Origin: an uncultured Candidatus Binatia bacterium
GTDB taxonomy: Bacteria > Desulfobacterota > Binatia > Bin18
DNA length: 64,000 nt
Assembly: GCA_958296235.1 (NCBI GenBank)
Contig: OY282457.1
Coordinates: 1,116,501-1,180,500 of the forward strand
Reading direction: 5' to 3'
Under the pieces are notes generated by a model. The model was given only the letters and a program-made list of their open reading frames with translations. It had not been told where the DNA came from and did no database searches. The position numbers and the translations under genes are program-made. Positions 1 through 8,671 of this stretch are shown in pieces; the stretch's first letter is position 1; every line of letters begins with the position of its first letter.

Positions 1-611
1 CATTGCGCCTGCTCGACTGCTGCCTCGAAACCGATGTCTCGGCCTGTCTCATTGTCACTTCCCGTGAACGCGCCTATGACCTGCGTCAGCCGCCAGTCTT
101 CATTATGGGCGGGACGGGGCGGACCATGGCCCCCAACGCGGCCTGGAACTATTCACGCCCGGAGATTCACTACGTCGCCGGAAATTACGGTCGTAAGCGT
201 TTATTCGGCATGGCCGGAATCAGTCAAAAAGATGTCAACCTGATCTCGTGCTACGACGCGTTCACCTTTACCACCCTCATCCAGCTTGAAGCCTACGGTT
301 TCTGCGGCAAAGGCGAGGCGGGTGAGTTTGTGAAAGGCGGCCGTTTGCAGATAGACCACGAACTGCCGTCCAACCTCTCCGGGGGGCATCTGTCCGAAGG
401 CTATACTCACGGGGTGAGCATGGTGATTGAGAACGTGCGCCAACTCCGCCACCGCGCTGATGACGCCTGTCCGGGCTGGGCGGAGGGGAAACACAGCTAC
501 GACCGTCAGGCCGGCTGTCGTCAGGTGAAAGATGCGCGTATTGCGGCCTGTCTCGGTTGGGGAACGGAAACCATGTCGAGTTCCGCCATTCTGCGCGGGA
601 TTGCGGCCTAA
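1..611 (+). CDS. Thiolase-family protein (SCP-x/lipid-transfer type), C-terminal part
   Basis: The 5' end lies outside the window; about 202 residues of the C-terminal half are visible. The segment GGHLSEGYTHG matches the C-terminal active-site loop of SCP-x-type thiolases and lipid-transfer proteins, and is preceded by the typical stretch CYDAFTFTTLIQLEAYGFC. The family condenses or cleaves acyl-CoA or steroid side-chain CoA thioesters in the cytoplasm. The next gene, 13 bases downstream, encodes a DUF35 zinc-ribbon/OB-fold protein, the usual partner of such thiolases, which supports the call and suggests one transcript. The exact substrate cannot be told. The family is fairly sure; the N-terminal catalytic half was not seen. 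Confidence 0.85.
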   Translation, partial: LRLLDCCLETDVSACLIVTSRERAYDLRQPPVFIMGGTGRTMAPNAAWNYSRPEIHYVAGNYGRKRLFGMAGISQKDVNLISCYDAFTFTTLIQLEAYGFCGKGEAGEFVKGGRLQIDHELPSNLSGGHLSEGYTHGVSMVIENVRQLRHRADDACPGWAEGKHSYDRQAGCRQVKDARIAACLGWGTETMSSSAILRGIAA

Positions 612-624
612 AGGAGCGGTGACT

Positions 625-1095
625 ATGCCTGGTCCCATTGATTACAGCAAAATCACAATCACGCCCGACTTCGATACCGTCGAATGGTGGATGGCCACCA
701 AAGAACACAAATATCTCGTGCGCCAGTGCAAAGACTGCGGGCACAAATGGTTTCCGCCCTTCCCCGCCTGCAATAAATGCAACGCTATGGATCTCGGCTG
801 GTTTGAGACCGCGGGAACCGGCGTGCTCCACAGCTATATCGTCGTGACCCAGCCCATCCTGGGCGCCTTTGTCGAAGCGGTCCCCTATGTTGTCGGCCTG
901 ATTGAGTTAGACGACTGCCATGAAGCCGATGGCTCGCTCGTCCGCGTCGGCGGGGTCATGCTGGACGATGAAGAAGACGTGGCCATCGGTCTTCCAGTTA
1001 AGGTCGAATTTGAGCAGACCAACGAGGCCAACATCGTTGTGCCGCGCTGGAAGATCAGCGGCACGGCAGAGAACACCTGGAAGTTTAATGAATAA
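625..1095 (+). CDS. DUF35 OB-fold/zinc-ribbon acyl-CoA-associated protein
   Basis: This 156-residue protein has an N-terminal rubredoxin-like zinc ribbon (CKDCGHKWFPPFPACNKC, roughly residues 31-48) followed by an OB-fold region, the layout of the DUF35 (ChsH2/Sfp-like) family. These proteins form complexes with SCP-x thiolases or with MaoC-type hydratases, binding acyl-CoA and stabilising the partner. The start at ATG 625 follows an AAGGAG box 13 bases after the thiolase stop; a longer frame reaching into the thiolase gene is unlikely. Placement after the thiolase suggests a thiolase-DUF35 complex in lipid or aromatic acyl-CoA degradation. Confidence 0.88.
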   Translation: MPGPIDYSKITITPDFDTVEWWMATKEHKYLVRQCKDCGHKWFPPFPACNKCNAMDLGWFETAGTGVLHSYIVVTQPILGAFVEAVPYVVGLIELDDCHEADGSLVRVGGVMLDDEEDVAIGLPVKVEFEQTNEANIVVPRWKISGTAENTWKFNE

Positions 1096-1121
1096 TTTTC
1101 GATCAAGACAGTTGCGCCGAC

Positions 1122-1152
1122 CCCAGCCCTCTCCTTGAGGAAGAGGGCTGGG
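1122..1152. repeat. Perfect 11-bp inverted repeat after the thiolase/DUF35 pair
   Basis: CCCAGCCCTCT (1122-1132) and AGAGGGCTGGG (1142-1152) pair perfectly around a 9-base loop. There is no T-run after the stem, so it could be a factor-dependent terminator, an mRNA-stabilising hairpin or a REP-like dispersed element. It lies 27 bases after the DUF35 stop. Confidence 0.6.
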
Positions 1153-1177
1153 ATGCGGGTTCTGGGGGTGAACCCCA

Positions 1178-1441
1178 ATGAAACTCCTCGTCTTCATCGG
1201 TCTCTGGTTTCTGTGCGCGGTCCTGTCGGCCTGTATTGCGGCCAGCAAGGGCCGGGAGAGGCAAGGCCGGTTGATTGGAGGCGTATTGATCGGCCCGTTC
1301 GGACTGCTGATCGGGCTTCTCCCCGCCTGCTGGTGTAGGCGCTCTCAAAATAGACCCATATCCCGCTCAGTGATTTTCCTGTGCGAGAATTGTAGCGGCC
1401 TCCGCCTCGTCACCTTGACCTCCCCGAGAGAAATCGTTTAG
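1178..1441 (+). CDS. Small two-helix membrane protein
   Basis: 87 residues. An N-terminal hydrophobic helix (residues 1-21) is followed by a short polar KGRERQGR segment and a second glycine-rich helix with the motif IGPFGLLIGLLPA. The pattern helix, basic KGR, G-x-x-x-GPxGLL, P is common in small uncharacterised bacterial membrane proteins, which suggests a real gene. GGGGTG upstream of the ATG can serve as ribosome site. The last about 35 residues look less constrained. No function can be assigned. It stands between the DUF35 and crotonase genes on the same strand. Confidence 0.5.
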   Translation: MKLLVFIGLWFLCAVLSACIAASKGRERQGRLIGGVLIGPFGLLIGLLPACWCRRSQNRPISRSVIFLCENCSGLRLVTLTSPREIV

Positions 1442-1479
1442 CTAGGCGGTACGTTTGTGTCCACTCTAAGGAGGCGCGT

Positions 1480-2253
1480 GTGGCTGAAGAAATTCTGTGC
1501 GCAATCAACGAAGGCATTGCAACCATTACCCTGAACCGGCCGGAAAAGCGGAACGCCATGAACACCGCGGTGCTGGAGGGACTGGAGCATTATTTTGGCG
1601 AACTGGAGACCAACAACGCTGTCCGCGCGATTATCGTCCGCGGCGCAGGCCGAGCCTTTTGTGCCGGCCTGGACTTACGCGAGTTAAACGCCCGTCAGCA
1701 GAGCGACGAAGACGCGGAAAGCGGCATTATTGAGCTGCTCGGAAAAATCGAAACGTCCCGCCATCCGACCATTGCCATGGTCCAGGGCGATGCCATGGCC
1801 GGCGGCTGTGAACTCGCCCTGCACTGTGATCTGCGCGTGGTCTCAGAAGTCGCCCGGTTTGGCATGCCTCTGGCCCGGCTGGGGCTGATTGTTCCATTTC
1901 GGTTGGGCCAGAAACTCGTCGAGATTGTTGGCCCGGCCTTCACCAAACAGATTCTGCTCACCGGCCAGCCGGTAAACGCCCAGCGCGCGTATGAAATCGG
2001 CATGGCGCATCAGCTCGTCTCTGCTGACGAGTTGGAAGCGGCCACGCTGGCCTTGGCCCGAACGATTGCCGCCAACGCGCCGCTCTCTCTGGCCGGCATG
2101 AAAAAGAGCATCCTGCGTATGATCTCACTCCGGGACAACATAGCCTGCGACGATCTCAACAGCCTGGTCCGTCAGGCGCGTAAGAGCGAAGACGCCAACG
2201 AAGGCGTGCGCGCCATGTTGGAAAAACGCCCGCCGCATTTTCGTGGGGTATAG
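1480..2253 (+). CDS. Enoyl-CoA hydratase/isomerase (crotonase) family protein
   Basis: 257 residues, normal length for a crotonase. Visible landmarks are NRPEKRNAMN near residue 20, GAGRAFCAGLDLRE (oxyanion-hole strand, about 55-68) and GDAMAGGCELALHCDLRV (second oxyanion glycine, about 107-124), then the PLARLG loop. The family hydrates or isomerises enoyl-CoA in the cytoplasm. The C-terminal glutamate typical of true hydratases is not obvious, so isomerase or another crotonase activity is possible. The GTG start is chosen because an AAGGAGG box sits 6 bases upstream. Its position beside thiolase genes fits acyl-CoA catabolism. Confidence 0.9.
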   Translation: MAEEILCAINEGIATITLNRPEKRNAMNTAVLEGLEHYFGELETNNAVRAIIVRGAGRAFCAGLDLRELNARQQSDEDAESGIIELLGKIETSRHPTIAMVQGDAMAGGCELALHCDLRVVSEVARFGMPLARLGLIVPFRLGQKLVEIVGPAFTKQILLTGQPVNAQRAYEIGMAHQLVSADELEAATLALARTIAANAPLSLAGMKKSILRMISLRDNIACDDLNSLVRQARKSEDANEGVRAMLEKRPPHFRGV

Positions 2254-2309
2254 AACCCTTTCCCAGAGAGAGAAACGGACTGCGGCCCGTAAACGCTTGA
2301 GACCTTCCC

Positions 2310-2816
2310 ATGCTGTCCCTCCGGCTCCGCGCTACAGTGTACACGCTTGTCATCCCCGGCTTCCTGGCTGGCTATCTGCCCTGGAAACTGCGGCCCCTGG
2401 AGGCGGTAGCGCCGCTTCCCTTCGCAGTTCTGTTTTCCCTGCTCGGCCTCCTCCTCTGCCTGGGTGGAGGAGCCTTACTCTTTTCGGCTGCGTATTATCT
2501 TGTCCGACGCGGCGTCGGCACCCCATTCCCACTTGATCCACCCCAGCGTATGGTTGTTGCCGGCCCGTATGCCCATATTCAGCATCCCATGCTGGTCGGC
2601 CTGTTTGCCCTGCTAGGCGGCCAGATCGTCTGGTTTCCATCTGTCCACGTCCTGCTCTATACTCTGCTGCTGCTGCTGGTCAGCCGCGCCCTCGTTCTCC
2701 AGAGTGAGGAGCCTGCTCTGAGGAAACGGTTTGGCGAGGATTATGTAGCCTATCAGGCGGCCACGCCGCGCTGGTTTCCGGTGCCGGCTTCATCAGGTCC
2801 TCCGGCTGCGGCCTGA
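2310..2816 (+). CDS. Isoprenylcysteine carboxyl methyltransferase-like membrane protein
   Basis: 168 residues with about four hydrophobic helices. The C-terminal part reads GPYAHIQHPM, then a long hydrophobic stretch, then EEPALRKRFGEDYVAYQ, the signature of the ICMT/NnrU/phospholipid-methyltransferase superfamily: the RxPxY-H-P-like SAM-binding element followed by the E-x8-G-x-x-Y-x-x-Y element. Bacterial members are membrane methyltransferases with mostly unknown substrates. The gene starts 56 bases after the crotonase gene. A weak AGACC-like ribosome site makes the start less certain. Confidence 0.8.
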   Translation: MLSLRLRATVYTLVIPGFLAGYLPWKLRPLEAVAPLPFAVLFSLLGLLLCLGGGALLFSAAYYLVRRGVGTPFPLDPPQRMVVAGPYAHIQHPMLVGLFALLGGQIVWFPSVHVLLYTLLLLLVSRALVLQSEEPALRKRFGEDYVAYQAATPRWFPVPASSGPPAAA

Positions 2817-2861
2817 CTTCAGCGGACCTTGCAGACGAATACACGGATAAGGAGAAAACTC

Positions 2862-4007
2862 GTGAGTGATCGACATCTTGAACTCGGCGTCTTCGCCCCC
2901 ACTATTGGCTGCGCGCCTTCATTTGGCAAAAATGCTTTTGCCCTGGTCTCGTCCGCCGAGCAGCGCACCGAGCCGACGTATGACTACAATCTTCGTATTG
3001 CGCAACTCCTTGACCAGAGCGGGCTTGAGATTTTTTTCATGGCCCAACGGGGCGGGGCCGGCTTTGGTCCGGCACGTTTCTGGAGTTATTCCCTCGACTC
3101 GTTTACTACCGCCGCGGGTCTGGCTATGGCCACCCGGAATCTCCAGCTCATTTCCACGGTCCACACCGCCTTTTATCATCCCGGTATGGTGGCCCGGATT
3201 GGAGCCACTCTGGACCAGATCAGCCACGGCCGCTGGGCGCTGAACCTCGTCAGTGGCTGGGCAGAGCAGGACTTTCGCATGCTTGATATCCCCCTGCTGG
3301 AGCACGATAAGCGCTATGCGCAGTCCACCGAGTTCGTCGAGGTCCTCAAGAAATTCTGGACCGAGGACTGGTTTGATTATGCCGGCGAGTTTTTCTCCAT
3401 CAGCCAGGGCACCTGCTATCCGAAACCGGTTCGGCCACCGCTGTTGTATAATGCCGGGAGTTCGCCGGTTGGCCGAGATTTTGCCGCTCAGCATTGTGAC
3501 TGGTATTTTGCCGGAGCCCAGTCACCGGAACTCCTGGCTGAGGAAGTGGCCGACGTGCGCGTGCGGGCGGCGCAACAAGGCCGCAGGGTGAAAGTCATCA
3601 TCTATCTTTTTGTCTTATGCCGCGACACGGAAGAAGCCGCCCGCGCGGAAATCGAAGAGATATTTGAGCACGCGGAGTTCGAGAGTGCCCGAGAGTGGTT
3701 GGAAACCTTAACCGGCCAGACGGTGGGCACAGTCGCCTCGACCCTGGGCCAGGGCGTTTCGGTCGAAGACATGTTGCGGAGCGTTATTCTCGGGGTCGGC
3801 AGCGGCAAGTTGATTGGGACTCCAGAGCAGGTCGCCCAGGCCCTCACCCAATTTCAGGCGGCTGGCGCCGATGCGGTCGGCTTGACGTTCAGGCATGTCG
3901 AAGAAGAGCTGAAAGACTTTGTTGCCACCGTCGTCCCCCTGCTCGAACGTGAGGGCGTCCGCCGTCCACGCTCGCTCGAAGCGGACTCGCTCAGGGCATC
4001 CGGCTGA
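2862..4007 (+). CDS. LLM-class flavin-dependent monooxygenase (luciferase-like)
   Basis: 381 residues with the bacterial luciferase/alkanesulfonate monooxygenase TIM-barrel pattern: an N-terminal ELGVFAPT strand, STVHTAFYHPGMVARIGATLD, and GRWALNLVSGW, the flavin-binding signature of RutA/SsuD/SfnG-type enzymes. The C-terminal GTPEQVAQALTQFQAAGADAVGLTF is the usual final barrel element. It would use FMNH2 from a separate reductase to oxidise an unknown substrate. GTG 2862 is preferred because AAGGAG lies 8 bases upstream and the family N-terminus begins here; an earlier frame start at 2829 has no such site. Confidence 0.9.
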   Translation: MSDRHLELGVFAPTIGCAPSFGKNAFALVSSAEQRTEPTYDYNLRIAQLLDQSGLEIFFMAQRGGAGFGPARFWSYSLDSFTTAAGLAMATRNLQLISTVHTAFYHPGMVARIGATLDQISHGRWALNLVSGWAEQDFRMLDIPLLEHDKRYAQSTEFVEVLKKFWTEDWFDYAGEFFSISQGTCYPKPVRPPLLYNAGSSPVGRDFAAQHCDWYFAGAQSPELLAEEVADVRVRAAQQGRRVKVIIYLFVLCRDTEEAARAEIEEIFEHAEFESAREWLETLTGQTVGTVASTLGQGVSVEDMLRSVILGVGSGKLIGTPEQVAQALTQFQAAGADAVGLTFRHVEEELKDFVATVVPLLEREGVRRPRSLEADSLRASG

Positions 4008-4031
4008 GCGGTCTGTCCACCCAGCCCAGGC

Positions 4032-4538
4032 TCACCCGATCTCTTTCTCATACGTGACAGAAGACTGGAGGCGGTCTTCGGGGATAGCGTAATATGCCCG
4101 CAGAACAGCCTCCGCGTCCGCTGAGAGCGTATAGCCGGCGGCTTCCAGCGCGCTGCGCGCTTTGTAATTGCCGGCATAGGTGCCAACCACGATGCGGCCT
4201 ACCCCGCGAATCTGTTGCTCCACGTATGCCCGCAGGAGAGAGCCGAGGCCGCGCCGCTGCCGGTCGGGCAGGATATAGGCGTGACGCAGGAGGGCAACGT
4301 CTTTGACATATTCCAGGCCCATCACGCCAAGGAGCGTATCCGGGCCGAAAGCCCCATACCAGGTGAGACGTTTCGTCTCTTTTGTCCAGGCGTCGAGCGT
4401 CATCTCCGGGTCATGATACTCCTCGGCGGGCAAAAACTCCCGGTACCAGCGCGCCGCAGTATTAATGACGGCGAGGGCGGTCCCACGGTCGCTCTCAGTC
4501 AGCAACCGTATCTGTATGTCACTCGGTCCGTCGGACAT
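4032..4538 (-). CDS. GNAT-family N-acetyltransferase
   Basis: 168 residues. The acetyl-CoA pyrophosphate loop is visible as QRRGLGSLL, preceded by the strand LLRHAYILPD and followed by GTYAGNYKARSALEAAGY, motifs A and B of GNAT enzymes. The ATG at 4538 has GGAAGG just upstream and is preferred over a TTG four codons earlier. It converges with the LLM gene (24 bases between stops). The substrate cannot be inferred. Confidence 0.85.
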   Translation of the reverse strand: MSDGPSDIQIRLLTESDRGTALAVINTAARWYREFLPAEEYHDPEMTLDAWTKETKRLTWYGAFGPDTLLGVMGLEYVKDVALLRHAYILPDRQRRGLGSLLRAYVEQQIRGVGRIVVGTYAGNYKARSALEAAGYTLSADAEAVLRAYYAIPEDRLQSSVTYEKEIG

Positions 4539-4573
4539 GCAGCCTTCCAATCCTTTCGAGCAGACCTCCCCGT

Positions 4574-5686
4574 CTACTGGCCCTGATAGCTGATCCGATA
4601 AATTACCCCGGCGCGGTCATCGGATACCAACAGCGCCCCATCCGGCATCACCAGGACATCAACGGGCCGCCCCCAGGCTCCGTCTTTCTGGAGCCAGCCT
4701 TCGGCAAAGACTTCGTAGCTCGTTGCGATGTTGTCCTCCAGGCGGACCAGCATGACCCGATAGCCGATTGGGACGCTGCGGTTCCACGAGCCGTGTTCGG
4801 CAATAAAAATCTGATTCCGGTAGGCGGCGGGGAACATGTCGCCCGTATAAAAACGCATGCCCAAGGGCGCGACATGGGGTCCGAGTTCCTGCGCAGGTGG
4901 GGTCAGTGCGCTACAGGGCCGCTCTGACCCAAAGTCCGGGTCGGGGATGCTGCGGGCATGACAGTACGGGAACCCAAAGTGCAAACCGGGCCGCGGGGCA
5001 TGATTGAGTTCACACGGCGGCGCATCATCGCCCAGCCAGTCCCGACCATTGTCCGTGAACCAGAGTTCCTGGGTTTCAGGATGCCAGTCAAACCCGACGG
5101 AATTGCGCACGCCACGGGCAAAGTTTTCCAGCGCGCTGCCGTCCGGCTTCATACGGAGAATCGAGGCATAGCGAGGGTCACTCTTAGTGCACACATTACA
5201 CGGAGCGCCAACGGGGACATATAACAAATCATCGGGGCCAAACCGGATAAACTTCCAGCCGTGCCAGCGGTCGCGCGGGAGCGTATCGTTCACCACAACC
5301 GGCGGAGGCGGGTTGCTGAGCCGCGACTCAACACCATCAAAACGGAGGATGCGGTTAACCTCGGCCACATACAGCGCCCCGTCACGAAAGGCCACGCCAC
5401 TCGGCATGAATAAGCCTTCGGCAAGTGTATGGACCTCATCAGCCCGCTGGTCCTGATTACGGTCCACAACCGCATAGACTTTTCCCGCGCGCTGGGTGCC
5501 GACAAAAACCGTCCCCTGAGCGCCGAGGGCAAGCGCGCGCGCATTGGGGACACGGGGCGCATATACGGCGATCTGAAAGCCGGGGGGAAGAGAAATCCGA
5601 GCCAGCGGAAAAGACTGGGCCTGGGCAAGGCTTGCTCCAACTGCGATCAAGAGACCAATCAGGATAGACACTCTTCCAAAAACCAT
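4574..5686 (-). CDS. Exported PQQ-dependent glucose/sorbosone dehydrogenase-type beta-propeller
   Basis: 370 residues from ATG 5686, which has GGGAG upstream and opens a clear signal peptide (hydrophobic core VSILIGLLIAVGASL ending AQAQ). The mature part has propeller repeats such as MPSGVAFRDGALYVAEVNRILRF, RWHGWKFIRFGPDDLLYV, NSVGFDWHPETQELWFTDNGRDWLGDD and FIAEHGSWNRS, typical of the GSDH family. A CNVC pair near residue 170 could form a disulfide. The role is probably periplasmic oxidation of a sugar or aldehyde with PQQ and calcium, but substrate and cofactor are inferred only from the family. The stop is 35 bases upstream of the GNAT start, so the two may be cotranscribed. Confidence 0.85.
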   Translation of the reverse strand: MVFGRVSILIGLLIAVGASLAQAQSFPLARISLPPGFQIAVYAPRVPNARALALGAQGTVFVGTQRAGKVYAVVDRNQDQRADEVHTLAEGLFMPSGVAFRDGALYVAEVNRILRFDGVESRLSNPPPPVVVNDTLPRDRWHGWKFIRFGPDDLLYVPVGAPCNVCTKSDPRYASILRMKPDGSALENFARGVRNSVGFDWHPETQELWFTDNGRDWLGDDAPPCELNHAPRPGLHFGFPYCHARSIPDPDFGSERPCSALTPPAQELGPHVAPLGMRFYTGDMFPAAYRNQIFIAEHGSWNRSVPIGYRVMLVRLEDNIATSYEVFAEGWLQKDGAWGRPVDVLVMPDGALLVSDDRAGVIYRISYQGQ

Positions 5687-5848
5687 CTTCAGGCTCCCGT
5701 CCGCACGCACTCCGGGGGATACCCGCCCTTCACGGGGCGTTCGACAAGGACAGGGCGCTTCCCCCTCGCTTGAGCGACCCTGGTCCGCTATGCTGCCGTC
5801 GCTCATCTTTCTACAACTACCGCGCTCAAACCATCAAGGACGCTCACA

Positions 5849-7135
5849 TTGTCGCACGCCTCTTCGCCAAACACAGCACCCTCCCCTTCGTCTTCTCCTG
5901 ACGCCGCTCAGAGCCTTCCTCCGTCTTCCGCTCAATCCTGCCCACCGGTCCATCTGCCAGCGCCCTACTTCTGGTTTCTGGCTGGAACCGGCAGCTGGTT
6001 CATGGCCATTGGGATGCAAGGCGTTCTGTTTTCCTGGTTGGTGGTCGGCGTTCTCAATGCCGAGGCAGAATGGGTTGGGATCACCCAAAGCGCCATGATG
6101 ATGCCATCAGTCCTTTTGGCCCTGCCGGGCGGCGCTATTGCCGACCGCTATGACCAGCGGCGTCTGCTGATGATCCTGCACCTGATTGCGAGCGGTATTT
6201 CTGCCGGCCTCTTCCTTGCCGTCGCCAATGCGTGGTTGTCCCTGCCGCTCCTCATCGCCTATGCCATTGGGATGGGCACGGTCCAGGCGTTTGTCATGCC
6301 GGCCCGCGACGCTCAACTCTCTCAGGTCGCGGGCGCCAATATGTTGTACTCAGTAACCGGGATGACCATGACACAGTGGGGCATGCAAATATTAGGCTCT
6401 CTGCTGGCGGGGACGGCACGCTGGGTCGGGACGGTGCCGGCCTTGGGCCTGCACAGTCTGGTGCTGCTGGCCGGTATTCTGCCATTACAGCAGATCCCGC
6501 GTTCGGAGCGCCATCAGTCAAGCGGGAACCTCCGGCTGGCGGACGTCATTGAAGGGGTGCGAGAGGTCCGACAGTCCCCGGCACTCTCGGCCACGCTGCT
6601 CCTCGCGGTCGCGGTCGGCATTTTCTTTATTGGTCCCTTCCTGGTTGTCCTGCCCCTTTTAGTCCGCGACTTTTACCACGGCGGGGTGGACCAACTGGCC
6701 CTCCTCAATATGACCTTCCCGCTCGGAACAATTCTTGGCTCGGTGGGCATGCTCTGGGCGGGCGGGATTCGGCATAAGGGCGAAGCCCAGATCGTGGCCC
6801 TCCTCTTCGGCTCGGGCTGCCTCTTTATGGTTTCGTTCGGATTGCCCTTTGGGGGCACGCTCCTGGCCGTGTGCCTCTGGGGAGTCAGTGCGGCCCTGTT
6901 TATCAACGCCGGCCGGACCGTGTATCAGGAGCAGGCCAGCGTCGCGAATCGCGCCCGGGTGCTCTCCGTCTATACAATCGGTTTTATGGGAGCCGCCGGC
7001 CTCCTCGGCGCTCCCTTATCCGGTGTCCTTGTCGACGCCATCGGCCCCCTGACGACCTGCATCGTTATGAGCGGCGCGATGGTCGTCGTGGTCGGGGTCG
7101 TTTTTCTGCGGACTGCAATCAGGCAGGTCGAGTAG
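5849..7135 (+). CDS. MFS transporter (EntS/enterobactin-exporter-like group)
   Basis: 428 residues with about 12 hydrophobic helices. After a proline- and serine-rich N-terminus (about 35 residues) comes the first helix, then ALPGGAIADRYDQRRLL, the conserved loop 2-3 motif (G-x-x-x-D-R-x-x-R-R) of the major facilitator superfamily. The second half carries ASVANRARVLSVYTIGFMGAAGLLGAPLSG, characteristic of the DHA3/EntS type. Likely a drug or siderophore exporter in the inner membrane. The TTG start has AAGGA 9 bases upstream; the first internal ATG lies inside helix 1 and would remove it. Confidence 0.85.
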   Translation: MSHASSPNTAPSPSSSPDAAQSLPPSSAQSCPPVHLPAPYFWFLAGTGSWFMAIGMQGVLFSWLVVGVLNAEAEWVGITQSAMMMPSVLLALPGGAIADRYDQRRLLMILHLIASGISAGLFLAVANAWLSLPLLIAYAIGMGTVQAFVMPARDAQLSQVAGANMLYSVTGMTMTQWGMQILGSLLAGTARWVGTVPALGLHSLVLLAGILPLQQIPRSERHQSSGNLRLADVIEGVREVRQSPALSATLLLAVAVGIFFIGPFLVVLPLLVRDFYHGGVDQLALLNMTFPLGTILGSVGMLWAGGIRHKGEAQIVALLFGSGCLFMVSFGLPFGGTLLAVCLWGVSAALFINAGRTVYQEQASVANRARVLSVYTIGFMGAAGLLGAPLSGVLVDAIGPLTTCIVMSGAMVVVVGVVFLRTAIRQVE

Positions 7136-7157
7136 GGAGGCAATCCGACAGCGCCTC

Positions 7158-8495
7158 CTAGCGCCCCATTTCCATCAGGGCGTTGGTCGTATGCGAATCC
7201 GGCTGCGCTCCTCTGACTCCGGCTTCGTTGAAATAGGGCTCCCCTTCCCATTCTGACGGTTGTTGTTCGGTCGAGGGGATTTCACCCACCGTCGCCAGCA
7301 TTTTCTGAAAATCAATCATCACGAAGTTGGGGACAAACAGTTGTTCTTCCTGATAGTTATAGCGCGCCCCGGAGAGCGGATTGGACGGGTAGCCGTCATG
7401 CGGTTTTTTTGTCACAAAGGCGCAGTGGACGAGCCCCTTTTGGAGTTCCCCCTTTGTGTCGTACATCTCGGCGACCCCGACGCCAAAGGTTTCCTGGTCA
7501 ACGTAGAGCACCCGCTTTGAATAGGCGTACTTTCTGGGGGAGTTGAGCGGCCTGGCCTCCACGACCCACACCCGCCGTTTTTCCCAGGTCACGCACGGCA
7601 GCGCCGCCCGGAGGCCCTGGCCTGTATCCCGTTGGCCGCACCACTCGGCCGGGTCCCCATAGCGGCCGCTGTGCAGCACCCCGAGAATATCTTTTTCCGC
7701 CAGGAGCCGGAAATCCCAGCTTCCGATTTTCGCATTAAATCCATAAAATGAGTCAAGATCATAATCCGAGCCCCAAATACTGGCGCTGCGGTCTGCCACA
7801 CTGATCCGCCGCACCCGACGGAGTTGTGGCGAGTAGACATAGGTATCGTCTGCCGCGCTCGCCGGGATATAGCGAAATTCGAGCACAGCCAGCCCCTTAT
7901 AGCGATGGGGCAACAGGAGCGGCCCCCACATATGACTATGCCGCACCGCGGGATTGTGCGGGATGATGGGCTTCGGGTCTGTGTATAAGCGCCCCGTCCA
8001 CATCACCCGCCGCCACGAATTCTCAAAGGACTGGTCCACATTGCCATTGCTGTTGACCAGATGGGCGACATAGCTCGCCCCGATATTGTCGATGCTATAG
8101 GGCGGCTGGGCATGGTTCCACATAATTTTGTATCCCGCCAAGTGGTCCTGGGCAGCAATGACAGGAAACGGCGCTCCGGCTATATAGTTCGCTATTTCTC
8201 GTCCATCGGCAGAGATGGCAACCTGTCCCGCGTATCGTTCCGTGGCGTCCTGATACGCCCGAGGCCAGGTATAGGGCCGTGGCTCTCCGACCCCCATCGT
8301 CATGCCCTGCTCCAACATCCAGCGCGTAGACGGTGTGAGCAGTTCGGCGGCCTGAGCCATATTCGCCGCGGTAATGGTGTCACCGGGCCTGACGTCCGCC
8401 CGACCAGACGATACCGTCCCAAGCACCACAGCAGTGAGACTCAGCAGTAAGCACCCGAGCTTGCTCCGCATACACTTCCCCTTTGCAACAGCCAT
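7158..8495 (-). CDS. Exported DUF1329 protein
   Basis: 445 residues. An N-terminal signal peptide (LGCLLLSLTAVVLGTVSSGRA) precedes a DUF1329 domain: RPGDTITAANMAQAAELLTP, YIAGAPFP, the VMWTGRLYTDPKP area and LAEKDILGVLHSGRYG. DUF1329 proteins are periplasmic, structurally LolB/LppX-like, and often sit with RND exporters or lipid and terpene degradation genes; none is adjacent here. GGAGG lies six bases before the ATG at 8495; a second in-frame ATG at 8471 also has a purine-rich site and would give an equally good signal peptide. It converges with the MFS gene. Confidence 0.82.
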   Translation of the reverse strand: MAVAKGKCMRSKLGCLLLSLTAVVLGTVSSGRADVRPGDTITAANMAQAAELLTPSTRWMLEQGMTMGVGEPRPYTWPRAYQDATERYAGQVAISADGREIANYIAGAPFPVIAAQDHLAGYKIMWNHAQPPYSIDNIGASYVAHLVNSNGNVDQSFENSWRRVMWTGRLYTDPKPIIPHNPAVRHSHMWGPLLLPHRYKGLAVLEFRYIPASAADDTYVYSPQLRRVRRISVADRSASIWGSDYDLDSFYGFNAKIGSWDFRLLAEKDILGVLHSGRYGDPAEWCGQRDTGQGLRAALPCVTWEKRRVWVVEARPLNSPRKYAYSKRVLYVDQETFGVGVAEMYDTKGELQKGLVHCAFVTKKPHDGYPSNPLSGARYNYQEEQLFVPNFVMIDFQKMLATVGEIPSTEQQPSEWEGEPYFNEAGVRGAQPDSHTTNALMEMGR

Positions 8496-8617
8496 GATTC
8501 ACCTCCAGCATAGCCCGTCAGCGCGCCCGCCTAAAGGACCACCTGCTGTCGCATCTGACCCTGCCGGGCTTGCATCTTCGCTTGGGCGGGCTATTGTTCT
8601 CTTCAGTCTTCACACTG

Positions 8618-8661
8618 GAGCAAAGCCAGAACAAAGCCAGAGCAAAGCCAGAGCAAAGAAA
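8618..8661. repeat. Four 11-bp tandem repeats upstream of the GST gene
   Basis: The unit GAGCAAAGCCA occurs at 8618-8628, with one change at 8629-8639, again at 8640-8650, and partly at 8651-8658. The array ends at the ribosome site of the downstream gene, so copy number could change leader length or spacing to an upstream promoter. Confidence 0.75.
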
Positions 8662-8671
8662 GGAGAGCAGT

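Noticed and set aside
7136..7158. GGAGGC...GCCTCC hairpin between convergent genes as terminator
   Set aside because: Only six base pairs, 11-base loop and no T-run; too weak to call.
8618..8661. CRISPR array
   Set aside because: Units are 11 bases with no spacers; simple tandem repeat.
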